In this document: piece after piece, positions 37,458-45,216 of the stretch
Layout of the letters: each line of letters starts with the position of its first letter
How positions within the stretch are numbered: the first letter of the stretch is position 1
Notes under the pieces: model-generated
What the model was told of the DNA's origin: nothing
The model's database searches: none
Seen by the model: the letters and a program-made list of their open reading frames with translations, nothing else
DNA from: Pseudomonadota bacterium
GTDB taxonomy: Bacteria; Pseudomonadota; Alphaproteobacteria; Rhizobiales; Phreatobacteraceae
Direction of reading: 5' to 3'
Assembly (NCBI GenBank): GCA_020161695.1
Contig: JAIUOO010000005.1
Span: forward strand, 62,001-126,000
Length of the DNA stretch: 64,000 bases
Position numbers and translations under genes: made by a program

Positions 37458-38020
37458 CCGACTCCGCCGCCGGCAAGCCGCGTTCGCGGTCCTGGCTCGC
37501 CTTCCTGCCGCTGATCGTCTTCGGCGGCCTCGTCGCCGTCTTCGTCATCGGCCTCAGGGGCGATCCGCAGCGCCTGCCCTCGGCGTTGGTCGGCCGGCAG
37601 GCGCCGCAATTTGCCCTCGCGCCGCTGGAGGGCATCGGCCGTCCCGGCTTCGCCACCGCGGATCTCCGGGGCCAGGTGACGGTCGTCAACGTCTTCGCTT
37701 CCTGGTGCATTCCCTGCCACGAGGAGCATCCGTTCCTGATGGAGCTGGCGAAGGACAGTCGCATCCGCATCGCCGGCATCAACCAGAAGGACCAGCCGGA
37801 AAACGCCCGCCGCTTCCTCGGCCGCAACGGCAATCCCTATCATCTGGTCGGCGTCGACCCCGCGGGACGGACGGTGATCGACTGGGGCGTCTATGGCGTG
37901 CCCGAGACCTTCATCGTCGGCCGCGACGGCACGATCCTGTTCAAGCATGTCGGCCCGATCACGGAAGCGATTCTCGCCAGCGTGATCCGCCCCGAGGTCG
38001 AGAAGGCGCTGGCGCGGTAA
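37454..38020 (+). CDS. ccmG: Thiol:disulfide interchange protein CcmG (DsbE family)
   Basis: Membrane-anchored, periplasm-facing thioredoxin of 188 aa that reduces apocytochrome c cysteines before heme attachment. N-terminal anchor at about 15-35, then the thioredoxin fold with active site W84-C85-I-P-C88 after V-N-V-F-A-S and the cis-Pro region Y-G-V-P-E-T-F. F-A-L-A-P-L-E before the catalytic motif is typical for DsbE. Overlaps ccmD by 4 bp; last gene of the ccmCDG set. Confidence 0.96.
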   Translation: MTDSAAGKPRSRSWLAFLPLIVFGGLVAVFVIGLRGDPQRLPSALVGRQAPQFALAPLEGIGRPGFATADLRGQVTVVNVFASWCIPCHEEHPFLMELAKDSRIRIAGINQKDQPENARRFLGRNGNPYHLVGVDPAGRTVIDWGVYGVPETFIVGRDGTILFKHVGPITEAILASVIRPEVEKALAR

Positions 38021-38116
38021 GCCGGAATTACCGCCCACTGCCCCGGATGATCCATTGATTGGCCGGCCCGGGCGGGACGCATGTCAATGCGCCAACCCAC
38101 AGCCCGGCAGGCACCC

Positions 38117-38938
38117 ATGAACCGCCACCTCGTCGCCGGCGCGGCTCTCGCCGCCTTGTCCGGCCTGATGCCTTTCCCGGCCGCCGCGCAGGATCTGCCG
38201 CCCATCCTGCGGGCGGAGCGCGAACGCCTCGCCGCCGAGTGCCGGCAGATGGGCGGCCGCTTCGCGCCGGGCCCCAGCTACACCCAGACCGCCGATTTCA
38301 ACGGCGACGGCGTGCCGGACTATCTCGTCGACGACAACCACAACCCTTGTCAGGGCACGCAGTCGATCTATTGCGGATCGGGCGGCTGTTCGATCGAGGT
38401 CTATATCTCCTCGCCCACCGGCCACCGGCGGGCCAACCTCAATTTCCTGGGCTCGCCCGCCGTCATCCGGCGCGGCGAGACGCCACCGGCCATCGCACTG
38501 TCCGGGCGCGGCGGATCGCTCGTGGTGCGCTGGGACGGGCAGCGCTTCGCGCGAGCTTCGGCGGCCGCGGCGCAGCGCAACTCCGGAACCGGCGGAGTGG
38601 CGGCGGCACCCGCGCCGGCTGGCGATTCGGCCGGCGCGCCACTCGGCGCCTGGGTCTTCACCACGCGAGGGCAATGCGTCCAACCGGCGGAGGGCGTCCT
38701 CATCGAACCAGGCAGGATTCTCATCGATTTCGGCGGCGACCGCATCACCTACGACCGCACCGCGCTGGACCGCTGCAACGGCGGCACCTGCACCTTCCGC
38801 CAGCGCGGCACGAGCAATCGGTGGTCGGCACAACGGCTGGCAGCCGATCGCATCTCCTTCCACGGTCCCTACGGTCGAAACGGCACCCTCCGACTGGATG
38901 CCCGGCGCGAAGGACCGGGCTGTCCCTGGCCGCGCTGA
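38117..38938 (+). CDS. Exported hypothetical protein with one EF-hand-like loop
   Basis: 273 aa with a signal peptide (cleavage near A-A-A-Q-D). Residues about 55-75 contain D-F-N-G-D-G-V-P-D-Y, a calcium-binding loop like those of EF-hand or FG-GAP proteins, followed by a Cys-containing segment (N-P-C-Q-G, I-Y-C-G, G-C-S) that could form disulfides. A middle Ala/Gly/Pro linker separates a second part with two more Cys (R-G-Q-C, T-C-T-F-R). The ATG at 38117 begins the signal; earlier ATGs at 38081 and 38087 add polar residues. No known function; periplasmic location inferred. Confidence 0.8.
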   Translation: MNRHLVAGAALAALSGLMPFPAAAQDLPPILRAERERLAAECRQMGGRFAPGPSYTQTADFNGDGVPDYLVDDNHNPCQGTQSIYCGSGGCSIEVYISSPTGHRRANLNFLGSPAVIRRGETPPAIALSGRGGSLVVRWDGQRFARASAAAAQRNSGTGGVAAAPAPAGDSAGAPLGAWVFTTRGQCVQPAEGVLIEPGRILIDFGGDRITYDRTALDRCNGGTCTFRQRGTSNRWSAQRLAADRISFHGPYGRNGTLRLDARREGPGCPWPR

Positions 38939-39025
38939 GCGCCGCCCCACTGCCTCCCCCGAACCGGGGAGATGCGTGGCGCGGCCCGGCGGACCACACT
39001 CGCGCGCGATCAAAGCGGGTGTCCC

Positions 39026-39802
39026 ATGACCGACCTCCTCATCGACCGGCGCGGGCCGGTCGCCGTGCTCACGCTCAACCGGCCGCAGGCGCTGAACGCG
39101 CTGTCGCAGTCGCTGATCCGGGCGCTGACGCAGGCGGTTCTCGACCTCGGCCGCGACGACAGCGTCCATGTGCTGGTGCTGACCGGAGCCGGCGAGCGCG
39201 CCTTCTCGGCGGGGCTCGACCTGAAGGAACTCGGCTCCAGCCCCGGCCTGCTCGGCATGGTCGAGGGCGACGGAGCCCGGCCCAATCCGATCCGCGCGAT
39301 CGAGCAGTGCCCGAAACCGGTCATTGCCGCGGTCAACGGCGTCGCCATTACCGGCGGCTTCGAGCTGGCGCTCGCCTGCGACATCCTTGTCGCAGCGACC
39401 ACCGCCCGGTTCGCGGACACGCACCAGCGCGTCGGCGTCATCCCCGGCTGGGGCCTCAGCCAGAAGCTCTCACGCATCGTCGGCCCCTCGCGCGCCAAGG
39501 AGATGGCATTCTCGGGCCGCTTCGTCTCGGCCGAGCAGGCGAGCCAGTGGGGCCTCGTCAGCCGCGCCGTGCCGCCGGGCGACCTGATGGCCGATGTCCT
39601 GAAGCTGGCCGGGGAAATCGCGGAAGTGCCCGCCGCCTTCCTTGCCGACTACAAGCGGCTCGTCGACGAGGGCTATGGCATGCGCTTCGCCGAGGCCATG
39701 GCGCTGGAGGCCGACTGGTCGAAGCGGCACAACAGCGCCATCGCGGTCACCGATCTGGAGGCGCGGCGCGCGGGCGTGCAGGCGCGCGGGCGGTCGCGCT
39801 AG
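39026..39802 (+). CDS. Enoyl-CoA hydratase
   Basis: Crotonase-fold enzyme of 258 aa. CoA-binding and oxyanion motifs A-F-S-A-G-L-D-L-K-E and N-G-V-A-I-T-G-G-F-E-L-A-L-A-C-D are present, with an acidic residue in I-T-G-G-F-E (Glu) but Pro-Gly rather than Glu at the second catalytic Glu region (V-G-V-I-P-G-W-G). Members with this second position changed still occur widely and may act on other acyl-CoAs, so the exact reaction is open. The frame starts at ATG 39026; upstream codons are in noncoding-like sequence. Converges on the sulfite-oxidase gene, 4 bp apart. Confidence 0.9.
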   Translation: MTDLLIDRRGPVAVLTLNRPQALNALSQSLIRALTQAVLDLGRDDSVHVLVLTGAGERAFSAGLDLKELGSSPGLLGMVEGDGARPNPIRAIEQCPKPVIAAVNGVAITGGFELALACDILVAATTARFADTHQRVGVIPGWGLSQKLSRIVGPSRAKEMAFSGRFVSAEQASQWGLVSRAVPPGDLMADVLKLAGEIAEVPAAFLADYKRLVDEGYGMRFAEAMALEADWSKRHNSAIAVTDLEARRAGVQARGRSR

Positions 39803-39806
39803 CCTC

Positions 39807-41108
39807 TCAGCCGACGAGCACGGCGACGCGCTGGATGGCGTTGCAGCCGTAGCCCTGCGGATTCCAGTTCGCCGCCCGCAGCGGCTGGACATTGCCGGCG
39901 GTGTCGGCCGCGCGCGTCCATATCTCGTGATAGCCCTCGCCGGCGAGGCGGATGGCACCGGACCAGCGTCGCCAGTCGTAACGGTTGCGCGCGGGGGACA
40001 GGCGCACAGCGGTCCATGACAGGCCGAAATCGGCGGAAACCTCGACAGTCGCGATATCGTTTTCGCCGGCCCAGGCCGCGCCGCGAAGGCGCAGCGACGA
40101 TGTGCCGGCGGGCAGGCGCGTGCCGCTGGCATGGCTGGTCAGGATCGAGCGCACCGGCATGGAGGCGAGATCGACGAAGCCGGTGCGGCCATTGGCATCA
40201 ACCCCCGGCGGCACCGGCAGGATCGGCACCCGGTAGCTCGTGCCGCCCATGCCCGGCCCGTCATGGACGCGGTCGCGCACCCAGATCCGCGTCAGCCATT
40301 TGTGCGAGACGGAGCCCGGCCAGCCCGGCACGACGAGACGCACCGGTCCGCCATGGGCATGCGGCAGCGGCTCGCCGTTCATGGCGAAGGCAACGAGCGT
40401 GTGCCGCTCCATGGCCTTCGCGATAGGTATGCCCCGCGAGATGGACGGCCGCGCCGGATCGCCCGAAGCCGGCGGGTCGAAACCGTAATGGCCGGTGTGA
40501 ACCGCCGTGTCCCTCAGGCCCGCCGCCGCAAGCAGGTCGGCGAGCGGCACGCCGGTCCATTCCGCGCAGCCGATGGCGCCGTTGCCCCAGGGATTGCCGC
40601 GCGCGGCCGGCATGTGGAAGGCCCGGCCATTGCCGCCGCATTCCATCTGGAGGCGACAGGTGACCGGCCGGAACCGGCTCTTCAATTCGCCGACGGTCAG
40701 GCGCAGCGCCCGGTGGACCTCCCCGTCGACCACAAAGGTATGGGCGTCCGGATCGGCGACGGCCGGCGGCGGCAGGCCGTTATTGCGGAGGAAGAAGCGC
40801 GTGATGGGCGTCGTTTCGTCGTCGAGCAGGTGCTCCGGCGTCTCGGCGACCAGCGGCGCCTCCTGCAGCAGGATCAGGCCGGGCGTCTTGCCGGCAAGCG
40901 GGCCGGCCGTCTCAGAGCCTCGCGGAACCAGCCCTGCGGGAACTGCCTCCGGCCGGGCGATCCTCCCGCCGGCGGCAGCGGCCATGGCGCGGGCCGCCTT
41001 GGGCGCAAGGCCGCGACCACCGCTCCGGCGGCCGAACACCTCCGCATCGGCCCGCTCGGGGTCGTCGCGATACAGTTCCTCGACCGAGCGTTCCTTCTTC
41101 GCCGCCAT
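39807..41108 (-). CDS. Sulfite oxidase family molybdopterin enzyme (sulfite dehydrogenase-like)
   Basis: 433 aa, Moco-binding oxidoreductase fold. The molybdenum ligand is Cys157 in Q-M-E-C-G-G-N-G-R; other family marks are E-T-P-E-H-L-L-D-D-E-T-T-P near 89-101, H-G-G-P-V-R-L-V-V-P-G-W-P and S-H-K-W-L-T. A C-terminal dimerisation domain (about 300-430) ends with V-A-V-L-V-G. Relatives SorA/SorT/SoxC oxidise sulfite in the periplasm after Tat export, but here the N-terminus has V-F-G-R-R followed by a poorly hydrophobic Ala/Gly/Arg region, so export is doubtful. No cytochrome partner gene is adjacent. Confidence 0.9.
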   Translation of the reverse strand: MAAKKERSVEELYRDDPERADAEVFGRRSGGRGLAPKAARAMAAAAGGRIARPEAVPAGLVPRGSETAGPLAGKTPGLILLQEAPLVAETPEHLLDDETTPITRFFLRNNGLPPPAVADPDAHTFVVDGEVHRALRLTVGELKSRFRPVTCRLQMECGGNGRAFHMPAARGNPWGNGAIGCAEWTGVPLADLLAAAGLRDTAVHTGHYGFDPPASGDPARPSISRGIPIAKAMERHTLVAFAMNGEPLPHAHGGPVRLVVPGWPGSVSHKWLTRIWVRDRVHDGPGMGGTSYRVPILPVPPGVDANGRTGFVDLASMPVRSILTSHASGTRLPAGTSSLRLRGAAWAGENDIATVEVSADFGLSWTAVRLSPARNRYDWRRWSGAIRLAGEGYHEIWTRAADTAGNVQPLRAANWNPQGYGCNAIQRVAVLVG

Positions 41109-41360
41109 GCCTCGCCTTCACGCACTGCCCGCCTCGCGCCAGTCTAGCGCGGGGGATGCGTGCAGGCGAAACGCGCGTTTCCCGGGCCGGTTCCGGCGAC
41201 CGGAACACCGTTCACGCGGCCCGTGTCATCGCCGCGTCACGGTAATAGGCGTTGACGGATGGGCTGCGGCGTGGCCAATGCGCGCCGTTACCTCATCCGG
41301 GTCCACGGCTTGGCCGCCGCGGGCCCGTTTTCAGTTCCCATGCAAGATCGGAGACCTCGC

Positions 41361-42797
41361 ATGAGCCAATGGCACGTCTATCATGAAATCACCGGCCCGA
41401 TCGTGATGATCGGCTTCGGTTCCATCGGCCGCGGCACCCTGCCGCTGATCGAGAGGCATTTCAAATATGATCAGACGCGCCTGACGGTCATCGATCCCGC
41501 CGATACCAACCGGAAACTGCTCGACGAGCGCGGCATCCGGTTCGTCCAGAAGGGGCTGACCCGCGACAATTACCGCGAGATCCTGACGCCCCTGCTGACC
41601 CAGGGCGGCGGCAAGGGCTTCTGCATCAACCTGTCGGTCGATACTTCCTCGGTCGACATCATGGAACTGTGCCGCGAGCTCGGCGCGCTCTACGTCGACA
41701 CGGTGGCCGAGCCCTGGGCCGGCTTCTATTTCGACGAAAGCGCCGGCCCCGCCGAGCGGTCGAACTACGCCCTGCGCGAGCGGGTGCTGGACGCCCGCCG
41801 GCGCAATCCCGGCGGCCCGACGGCGGTCAATTGCTGCGGCGCCAATCCGGGCATGGTGTCCTGGTTCGTCAAGCAGGCGCTGCTGAATGTGGCGACCGAC
41901 CAGGGCGTCGCCTTCACCGAGCCGGCGACCAAGGCGGACTGGGCGGCGCTGGCCGCCAGGGTCGGCGTCAAGGGCATCCACGTCGCCGAGCGCGACACCC
42001 AGCGGTCCAAGAAGCCAAAGCCGGCCAACGTCTTCGTCAACACCTGGTCCGTCGAGGGCTTCGTGTCCGAGGGCCTGCAGCCGGCCGAACTCGGCTGGGG
42101 CACCCACGAGACCTGGATGCCGGCCAATGCCGGCACCCACAAGGCAGGCTGCGGCGCGGCCATCTACCTGCTCCAGCCCGGCGCGAACACCCGCGTGCGG
42201 TCCTGGTGCCCGACCATGGGCGCGCAATACGGCTACCTCGTCACCCATAACGAGGCCATCTCGATCGCCGACTACTTCACGGCGCGGGATGCCGCCGGCA
42301 AGGTGACCTACCGGCCGACCTGCCACTATGCCTACCACCCCGCCAACGACGCGGTGCTGTCGCTGCACGAGATGTTCGGCGCGGCAGGCAAGCGGCAGGC
42401 GACCTGGCACATCCTCGACGAGGATGAGATCGAGGACGGCATCGACGAACTCGGCGTGCTGCTCTACGGCCATGCCGGCAATGCCTACTGGTACGGCTCG
42501 CAGCTCTCCATCGAGGAGACGCGTCAGCTCGCGCCCTATCAGAACGCCACCGGCCTTCAGGTGTCCTCGGCCGTGCTCGCGGGCATGGTCTGGGCGCTGG
42601 ACAATCCGGAGGCCGGCATCGTCGAGGCCGACGACATGGACTTCCGGCGCTGCCTGGATGTCCAGCGGCCCTATCTCGGCCCGGTGATCGGCACCTATAC
42701 CGACTGGACGCCGCTCGACAACCGCCCGGGCTTCTTCCCGGAGGATATCGATGCCTCCGATCCCTGGCAGTTCCGCAACATCCTCGTCCGGGACTGA
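41361..42797 (+). CDS. hss: Homospermidine synthase
   Basis: NAD-dependent enzyme of 478 aa that makes sym-homospermidine from putrescine, the characteristic polyamine of many Hyphomicrobiales. The nucleotide-binding motif G-F-G-S-I-G-R-G is at residues 18-25; V-N-C-C-G-A-N-P-G-M-V-S-W and W-G-T-H-E-T-W-M are family signatures; the length is standard. ATG at 41361 with GGAG 8 nt upstream. A terminator hairpin follows. The polyamine importer potFGHI lies 4 kb downstream, so synthesis and uptake genes are close but not in one operon. Confidence 0.97.
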   Translation: MSQWHVYHEITGPIVMIGFGSIGRGTLPLIERHFKYDQTRLTVIDPADTNRKLLDERGIRFVQKGLTRDNYREILTPLLTQGGGKGFCINLSVDTSSVDIMELCRELGALYVDTVAEPWAGFYFDESAGPAERSNYALRERVLDARRRNPGGPTAVNCCGANPGMVSWFVKQALLNVATDQGVAFTEPATKADWAALAARVGVKGIHVAERDTQRSKKPKPANVFVNTWSVEGFVSEGLQPAELGWGTHETWMPANAGTHKAGCGAAIYLLQPGANTRVRSWCPTMGAQYGYLVTHNEAISIADYFTARDAAGKVTYRPTCHYAYHPANDAVLSLHEMFGAAGKRQATWHILDEDEIEDGIDELGVLLYGHAGNAYWYGSQLSIEETRQLAPYQNATGLQVSSAVLAGMVWALDNPEAGIVEADDMDFRRCLDVQRPYLGPVIGTYTDWTPLDNRPGFFPEDIDASDPWQFRNILVRD

Positions 42798-42808
42798 TCG
42801 GAAACCTC

Positions 42809-42831
42809 AGCCGGGCGCTCGCCGCCCGGCT
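42809..42831. terminator. Bidirectional hairpin between hss and cinA-like gene
   Basis: AGCCGGGCG / CGCCCGGCT, 9-bp arms with a 5-nt loop, 12 nt after the hss stop and one base before the opposing stop codon. It can end transcripts from both converging genes. Confidence 0.7.
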
Positions 42832-42832
42832 G

Positions 42833-43321
42833 TCACCGACCCTCCAGCACATCCTCGAACAGGCCGAGCGCGGCCGCCGCGAAGGCGCGCATGTTGGGCT
42901 CGCGCTCGGACGAGCCGGTATGCAGCGTGATCGTCCGCGATACCGGTCCCTCGACGCCGAGGCAGGCATGGCCGGCCGGATCGCCGTAGCGGTTGCCGGT
43001 CGGCCCGGTCGCGCCGGTCTCCGAGAGGCCCCATGTCGCGCCGTGGCTGTCGCGGATCGTCCTCGCCATCAGCGCCGCCCACGGTTCGGACGCCGAGCGG
43101 ATGCCCGACGCGACCATGTCCTTGGTGCTGATGCCGAGCAGCGCCTGACGCGCCTTCGGCGTGTAGACCACGGCGCCGCCGAGATAATAGGCCGAAGCGC
43201 CGGGCACCGACAGCAGCGCCGCCGAGATCAGCCCGCCGGCCGAGGATTCGGAGACGGCCACCGTCTCACCCCGCTCCACCAGCAGGGCGCCGATCCGCCG
43301 CGCAATGTCCTCCAGCTCCAT
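42833..43321 (-). CDS. pncC: CinA C-terminal domain family protein (nicotinamide-nucleotide amidohydrolase, PncC)
   Basis: Stand-alone CinA C-terminal domain of 162 aa. The conserved V-A-V-S-E-S-S-A-G-G-L-I-S motif at about 22-34, Y-Y-L-G-G-A-V-V-Y, G-L-S-E-T-G-A-T-G-P-T-G and the C-terminal helix match PncC, which deamidates nicotinamide mononucleotide to NaMN in NAD recycling. The N-terminal MocA-like domain of full CinA is absent, as usual for PncC. Cytoplasmic. Divergent from the ABC importer genes starting at 43463. Confidence 0.92.
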   Translation of the reverse strand: MELEDIARRIGALLVERGETVAVSESSAGGLISAALLSVPGASAYYLGGAVVYTPKARQALLGISTKDMVASGIRSASEPWAALMARTIRDSHGATWGLSETGATGPTGNRYGDPAGHACLGVEGPVSRTITLHTGSSEREPNMRAFAAAALGLFEDVLEGR

Positions 43322-43462
43322 GACAGCACCCCTTCCGCTTCCCGTCGCGCCACAATGCACGACACGGCGCCCCTGCGCGACCGCGTTGCGAACCGGACAG
43401 AAGCCTGCCCTTGGCACCGGTCTTGCGAACCTCCGTCCCGGATGCCGTGACGAATCCGGGAA

Positions 43463-44374
43463 ATGCCGATGCCTGCCGCTCCTGCCGCTGTCTCCGACAC
43501 GCCCCCGCCCGGCGCGCCTGCACAGGAAACAGGCACATCGCGCCAGGTGTCGAACGCGCGGGCATTCATCGAGTTCGAGAAGGTCTCCGTCCGCTTCGGC
43601 CGCGGCGACAAGCAGGTGCAGGCGCTGGCCGAGACCAGCCTCAGGATCGAGAAGGGCGATTTCGTCGCACTCGTCGGCCCTTCCGGCTGCGGCAAGTCCA
43701 CGCTCCTGAAGCTGGTCGGCGACCTCATGAAGCCCTCGACCGGCCATGTCTATGTCGGCGGCCGTGAGCTTGGCGCGACGCCGATCCGCATCGGCATGGC
43801 CTACCAGAACCCGACATTGCTGCCCTGGCTCACCATCCGCGACAACGTCATGCTGCCGCTGAAGATCGTGCCGCCGTTCCGGGCCGAGTTCCTCGCCAAG
43901 CGCAGGACCGAGTTCCGCGACAAGGTCGAGGCCCTGCTCGATCAGGTCGGCCTTTCGGGCTTCGGCGACAAATTCCCCTGGCAGCTCTCCGGCGGCATGA
44001 TGCAGCGCGCCAACCTTTGCCGGGCGCTGATCCACGAGCCGGACCTGCTGCTGCTCGACGAACCCTTCGGCGCGCTCGACCAGTTCACCCGCGAGGAGCT
44101 CTGGCAGATCATGCAGGAGCTCTGGACGACCAAGAAGACGACGGTGCTGCTCGTCACCCACGACCTGCGCGAGGCAGCCTTCCTCGCCGGCCGCATCTGC
44201 GTGATGAGCGCCCGGCCCGGCCGCATCCTCGACGATTCCGCCGTGCCCTTCGCGCGCCCGCGCACCATCGACATGACCTACGAGCCGGATTTCGTGGCGC
44301 TGAACCAGAAGCTGCGCGGCCTCATCGTCGCGGCGCGCGGCGGCACCGGCATCGTTCGGACGAAAGGACACTGA
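43463..44374 (+). CDS. ABC transporter ATP-binding protein (SsuB/ThiZ-like)
   Basis: 303-aa ATPase with Walker A G-P-S-G-C-G-K-S, Q-loop Y-Q-N-P-T-L-L-P-W, signature L-S-G-G-M-M-Q-R, Walker B L-L-L-L-D-E-P-F and switch V-T-H-D-L-R. Relative to its paralogue at 15375-16166 it has an extra Pro/Ala-rich N-terminal segment of about 30 residues; a later start inside that segment is possible. The permease gene follows after 2 bp, and an amidohydrolase after that. No binding-protein gene is adjacent. Confidence 0.93.
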   Translation: MPMPAAPAAVSDTPPPGAPAQETGTSRQVSNARAFIEFEKVSVRFGRGDKQVQALAETSLRIEKGDFVALVGPSGCGKSTLLKLVGDLMKPSTGHVYVGGRELGATPIRIGMAYQNPTLLPWLTIRDNVMLPLKIVPPFRAEFLAKRRTEFRDKVEALLDQVGLSGFGDKFPWQLSGGMMQRANLCRALIHEPDLLLLDEPFGALDQFTREELWQIMQELWTTKKTTVLLVTHDLREAAFLAGRICVMSARPGRILDDSAVPFARPRTIDMTYEPDFVALNQKLRGLIVAARGGTGIVRTKGH

Positions 44375-44376
44375 CC

Positions 44377-45156
44377 ATGGAGCGTTTCCGCGAACTCGTC
44401 CGCGAACGCGCGGCCTCCATCGGGCTGATCGTCGGCGTCTTCGTGTTCTGGGAGGCCGCCTGCCTGATCGGCGGCGTTTCCGACATCGTGCTGCCGCGGC
44501 CGACGCAGATCATCGCCGCGCTGGTCGAGTACTGGCCGGCGATCCGGCCGCACGCCGCGCAGACGCTCTACACGACGCTGGTGGGGTTCGCGATCGGCGT
44601 CGCCGTCGGCATCCTGTTCGGCGTCGCCATCGGCTCGTCCAAGCTCGCCTACGACACCGCCTATCCGCTGCTGGTCGGCTTCTCCTCCATCCCGAAGGTC
44701 GCGGTCGTGCCGATCTTCGTGCTGTGGTTCGGCGCCGGCACCGCGCCGGCCATCCTGACCGCCGCGATCATCTCGATCTTCCCGATCACCGTGAACGTCG
44801 CGACCGGCATCGCCACCGTCGAGCCGGAACTCGAGGACGTGATGAAGACGCTGAAAGCGTCGCGCTGGGACATCCTCTGGAACGTGTCGCTGCCGCGCTC
44901 GATGCCCTATTTCTTCGCCTCGCTGAAAGTGGCTGTCACGCTCGCCTTCGTCGGCTCGGTGGTGGCCGAGACGGTCGCCTCCAATTTCGGCATCGGCAAC
45001 ATGATGATGGTGGCCTCTTCCACCTTCAACGTGCCGCTGGTCTTCGCTGGCCTGTTCATCCTCGCGGGCCTCGGGGTCGGGCTCTATGCAATCTTCTCGG
45101 TGTTCGAGCAGCGGGTGACAGGCTGGGCGCATCGCAAGGATCTGGCGGTGACGTGA
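44377..45156 (+). CDS. ABC transporter permease (SsuC/ThiX-like)
   Basis: Inner-membrane permease of 259 aa with about six hydrophobic segments. I-V-L-P-R-P-T-Q-I near residue 37, Y-P-L-L-V-G-F-S-S-I-P-K and the coupling helix V-E-P-E-L-E-D-V-M-K-T-L are conserved in the nitrate/sulfonate/pyrimidine importer group. It starts 2 bp after the ATPase stop, showing tight coupling. Close relative of the permease at 14485-15366 but without that protein's additional N-terminal membrane segment. Confidence 0.93.
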   Translation: MERFRELVRERAASIGLIVGVFVFWEAACLIGGVSDIVLPRPTQIIAALVEYWPAIRPHAAQTLYTTLVGFAIGVAVGILFGVAIGSSKLAYDTAYPLLVGFSSIPKVAVVPIFVLWFGAGTAPAILTAAIISIFPITVNVATGIATVEPELEDVMKTLKASRWDILWNVSLPRSMPYFFASLKVAVTLAFVGSVVAETVASNFGIGNMMMVASSTFNVPLVFAGLFILAGLGVGLYAIFSVFEQRVTGWAHRKDLAVT

Positions 45157-45216
45157 GGCTGGCCCCAGCCGGAATGGCGCGATAAGCCTCGATCAGCTTT
45201 GCCCGGAGGCTGCCCC

